Assembly (NCBI RefSeq): GCF_001620365.2
Contig: NZ_LQMT02000002.1
Coordinates: 1 to 63,015 of the forward strand
Origin: Amycolatopsis keratiniphila subsp. keratiniphila
GTDB taxonomy: Bacteria; Actinomycetota; Actinomycetes; Mycobacteriales; Pseudonocardiaceae
Length of the DNA: 63,015 nucleotides
Direction: 5' to 3'
This document shows, piece after piece, positions 60,684-63,015 of this stretch (the first letter of the stretch is position 1; each line of letters opens with the position of its first letter). Below the pieces are notes generated by a model, which saw nothing but the letters and a program-made list of their open reading frames with translations, searched no databases and was not told where the DNA came from. The position numbers were made by a program, and so were the translations under genes.

Positions 60684-61619
60684 GTGGAGATCAATTTGTT
60701 GGGAAATGTGGAGATCCGTGGCCACGGCCGTATACACCGGTTGTCAACCTCCAGCGGCTACTGTGTACTTGCCGCACTGGCTCTCCAGCCCACGACGCCG
60801 ATTCCGGCGACTACCCTCCTTGACTGGCTGTGGCTACCGAGTCAGCAGACCGACAAATCAGCTGGTAGTCTCACCAGATTTGTCACCGAGATCCGTGGGG
60901 CGATCGAGAAGGCGGGTGGTGACCGTGCCTGGCTGCGTTACTCCAGCGGCGCCCGCACCTACTGTCTGGACATCGACGCATCACTAGTGGACTACCACCG
61001 GTTTACCCGCCTCGCGGACACCGCACGCGTTAAAGCGGATGTAGAGATGTTTGACCGAGCTTTGGCGCTGTGGCGAGGAAAGGGCGAACCTTTAGCCAAC
61101 GTCAAGAGTCTTTGGGCGGACCGCCGCAGAACCGACATGAAAGCCGTCCTCCGCACCGTTCGGCACCATCTGTTCGAGGCATTGCTGGCTACCGGGAAGC
61201 CCGAGCAAGTCATCCAGGAATTGGCCTACGTGGTGGAAGAGAGCCCGACAGATGAGTTCATGGTCGATGGCTTGCGGGCATTGGCCGCCGCCGGGCGCCA
61301 CGTCGATATTCCAGAATGGACCACGCGGCTGACCAGGCTGATGGACGAGATCTTCAGTGTCGCACCGGCGCCAGCTTCGGTCGCGTTGGCCAAGCGCCTA
61401 ACCTCCGATCCGGGCGAGCGGGCACTCACCCCCCCCGTTCACCGCACAATTGTCGGACGCAGCGCCATCAGCAATGTTCAGCATGCGGAATGGACTACCC
61501 CACTTCACCGGACGTCAATCCGAGCTGGAAACTCTAGCGAAACATGCCCGGACTGTGATCGATGGCCAACCACGGGCAGTGAACCTGCATGCGGTATCCG
61601 GCATGGCCGGCGTTGGTAA
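60684..61619 (+). CDS. SARP regulator N-terminal part of an AfsR-like protein, frameshifted
   Basis: The GTG at 60684 follows GGGGAGGG and opens a Streptomyces-antibiotic-regulatory-protein domain: EINLLGNVEIRGHGRIHRLS winged-helix start, TTLLDWLWLPSQQ, LRYSSGARTYCLDID, then the all-helical BTAD region to about residue 245 (ELAYVVEESPTDEFMVDGL). At an eight-C run (61429-61436) the frame leaves the natural linker and runs through non-homologous codons to 61619. Removing one C would continue PFTAQLSDAAPS into the NB-ARC part at 61474. SARP domains bind heptameric direct repeats and activate biosynthetic genes. As written, the product is a SARP without its NTPase. Confidence 0.8.
   Translation: MEINLLGNVEIRGHGRIHRLSTSSGYCVLAALALQPTTPIPATTLLDWLWLPSQQTDKSAGSLTRFVTEIRGAIEKAGGDRAWLRYSSGARTYCLDIDASLVDYHRFTRLADTARVKADVEMFDRALALWRGKGEPLANVKSLWADRRRTDMKAVLRTVRHHLFEALLATGKPEQVIQELAYVVEESPTDEFMVDGLRALAAAGRHVDIPEWTTRLTRLMDEIFSVAPAPASVALAKRLTSDPGERALTPPVHRTIVGRSAISNVQHAEWTTPLHRTSIRAGNSSETCPDCDRWPTTGSEPACGIRHGRRW
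61429..61436 (+). repeat. Eight-C homopolymer at the SARP/NB-ARC frameshift
   Basis: Seven C residues here would fuse the SARP frame to the NB-ARC frame in register; eight are present. The tract could be a sequencing error, a fixed mutation or a slippery phase-variable site. Confidence 0.7.
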
Positions 61620-63015
61620 GACCACGCTATGCATTCGGGCCGCGCACCTGCTGGAGAACTATTTCCCCGGTGGCAACCTCTTCCTCGAACTACACGGCCA
61701 CACCCCAGGACGCAAACCGGTGTCACCGGGTGACGCGCTGGACTCACTGCTGCTGGCAGCTGGTGTGGATCTGTCCACTTTGCCACCTAAACTCGACGAC
61801 CGAGCACGAATTTGGCGACAGCGCATCAACGGCACACACGCGCTGCTGATCTTCGACGACGCCGCAGACCACGACCAGGTGCGGCCTCTGATGCCGGGAA
61901 CGCCCACTTGCCTGGTGCTGATCACCAGTCGACACCGCCTCGCTGGCCTAGACGGTGTAGCACCGATGGCCCTGCACCCGATGCCAACTGAAGACGCTCG
62001 GCAACTTCTCCTGCGCTCAGCCGACCGGCCCAGCCAACTCTCCGACGACGAGGCCGTAGCCGAGATCGTCGGCCGCTTCTGCGGTCACCTTCCGATGGCG
62101 ATCTCCATCGTCGGTGCTCGCCTGCGAGACCACCCTCGATGGAATGCTCGTCATATCGCAGACCAACTCGCCGACGACCACGAGCGACTGAACGGCCTGC
62201 AGGCAGGGGACCTGTCGGTGCCCGGAGCATTCGCGATGTCCTTCCGCGCGATGCCAGCCGACCGGCGCCGCCTGTTTCAACTGCTCGGCGTGCACCCGGG
62301 GCCGGAGTTCGACGCCTACGCGGTAGCTGCGCTCCTCGGCAGTGATCGGGCCGCCGCCAGTCGCGGTCTGGACGACTTATACACCGACAACCTGATCATG
62401 GAGACCACACCCGGTCGCTACCAACTGCACGACCTCCTACGCGACTACGCCATCACCCTGGCCGAAGGCCTGACCGACGCTGATCGCCGCCAAGCACTAG
62501 ACCGAGTGCTCAACTACTACCTGCATGCGGCGCTTGATGCCAATAGTTATCTTCCTAGATATCAGGCCTTAACCATGACTATAAGCACCACGCCCGTGGA
62601 CACCCCATATATCCGAAGCGCGGCGCAGGCCTGCCAGTGGTTTGCCATCGAACTGTCTACCCTGACAACCTGCGCCACACGCGCCGCTGCGGCCGGCCAG
62701 CCGCACCGCACCGTGCATCTCAGCGCTGTACTCTCAGCTTACCTCCGCGTCATGAGCCTTACTGAGCAAGGAGTGCGGCTCCACAACACCGCGCTGGACG
62801 CCGCCACCCGAATCCACGATCGGTTAGGGCAAGGCTACGCCCTCAACTACCTCGGCGTCGTGCAGCGCTTGTGGGGTGAGTTGGACGCGGCCAAACACAA
62901 CCACCAGCACGCTCTGGAGCTCTTCGAACAGGCTGGCGATCGGTTGGGACAGGGCTATGCCCTAAACGACCTCGGTCGTGTGTTGCGCTTGGAGGGCGCG
63001 TTCGACGCGGCCAAA
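61474..63015 (+). CDS. NB-ARC/TPR part of AfsR-like regulator, runs off right edge
   Basis: The ATG at 61474 (a second at 61483) lies in an open frame that encodes GLPHFTGRQSELETLAKHA, the P-loop GMAGVGKTTLCIRAAHLLEN, Walker B ALLIFDDAADHDQVR, LITSRHRLAGLDG, the GLPL-like CGHLPMAISIVGARL, the MHD-like YQLHDLLRDYA, and then TPR repeats (LGQGYALNYLGVVQRLWGE; LGQGYALNDLGRVLRLEGA) up to the window end. It is the natural continuation of the SARP domain upstream. It could be translated separately from an internal start, but the join in an eight-C run points to a frameshifted single gene. Confidence 0.85.
   Translation, partial: MFSMRNGLPHFTGRQSELETLAKHARTVIDGQPRAVNLHAVSGMAGVGKTTLCIRAAHLLENYFPGGNLFLELHGHTPGRKPVSPGDALDSLLLAAGVDLSTLPPKLDDRARIWRQRINGTHALLIFDDAADHDQVRPLMPGTPTCLVLITSRHRLAGLDGVAPMALHPMPTEDARQLLLRSADRPSQLSDDEAVAEIVGRFCGHLPMAISIVGARLRDHPRWNARHIADQLADDHERLNGLQAGDLSVPGAFAMSFRAMPADRRRLFQLLGVHPGPEFDAYAVAALLGSDRAAASRGLDDLYTDNLIMETTPGRYQLHDLLRDYAITLAEGLTDADRRQALDRVLNYYLHAALDANSYLPRYQALTMTISTTPVDTPYIRSAAQACQWFAIELSTLTTCATRAAAAGQPHRTVHLSAVLSAYLRVMSLTEQGVRLHNTALDAATRIHDRLGQGYALNYLGVVQRLWGELDAAKHNHQHALELFEQAGDRLGQGYALNDLGRVLRLEGAFDAAK

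Noticed and set aside
62800..63015. Near-identical ~108-bp repeats at the right edge considered as a CRISPR or mobile repeat
   Set aside because: They are in-frame TPR repeats of the NB-ARC protein (LGQGYALN...LG).

Overview
The window comes from a high-GC actinomycete, most likely a member of the Pseudonocardiales. The pointers are an lsr2 gene, a dnaE2 mutasome polymerase, SARP/AfsR-type and LAL-type regulators, NB-ARC/TPR proteins at both edges, frequent GTG starts, and many 4-bp ATGA/GTGA gene overlaps. No rRNA, tRNA or CRISPR array was seen.

Layout. 1-8.1 kb is ordinary backbone: the start of an NB-ARC protein (off the left edge), lsr2, a NarL/LuxR-type two-component system divergent from a MacB/FtsX-type ABC transporter, a 204-bp inverted-repeat element, and an unknown gene. 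8.1-10.3 kb holds an acetoacetate-decarboxylase remnant, an HSL-type esterase and another decayed fragment. 10.4-14.3 kb encodes two secreted proteases (S1 with FN3 and P-type domains; S8 subtilase), divergent from a LAL-family regulator. 17.4-19.1 kb holds a GNAT-like gene and the 3' third of dnaE2.

The main discovery is at 19.15-36.55 kb. A roughly 17.4-kb element sits inside dnaE2. The 5' two thirds of dnaE2 lie at 36.5-38.7 kb and the 3' third at 18.0-19.1 kb, with apparently no coding sequence lost. The element has two overlapping tyrosine recombinase genes at one end (Tn554-like arrangement) and 14-bp imperfect inverted repeats at both ends, each bordered by a similar 8-bp spacer. Its cargo is an unusual compact operon: thioester-reductase-like SDR, stand-alone acyl carrier protein, E1-alpha, E1-beta and lipoyl-E2 of a 2-oxoacid-dehydrogenase-like complex, an amino acid:[carrier protein] ligase of the SerRS-like class, and an FkbM methyltransferase. 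It also carries a bacterial nitric oxide synthase next to a Tat-exported DyP peroxidase, an SGNH hydrolase and a small secreted protein. I infer a carrier-protein-based small-molecule pathway without NRPS or PKS megasynthases.

38.9-48.5 kb is backbone or accessory: a membrane protein with internal repeats, small unknown genes, two tandem paralogous secreted Cys-containing proteins, a stand-alone LigD-type polymerase behind a perfect 20-bp palindrome, and a TetR regulator divergent from an erythromycin-esterase-family gene. 48.8-57.7 kb is a defence-type island: broken TniB and integrase genes, then a Gabija-like pair (OLD/TOPRIM nuclease GajA and UvrD-like GajB), a recombinase remnant, two paralogous unknown genes sharing an upstream palindrome, and a small membrane protein. 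The Gabija-to-membrane-protein segment is flanked by 45-bp direct repeats (42/45 identical). 57.7-60.4 kb is a relatively AT-rich PLP-enzyme gene followed by nested IS debris (IS256 in IS3 in an NB-ARC gene). The right edge is an AfsR-like SARP/NB-ARC/TPR regulator split by a one-base change in an eight-C tract.
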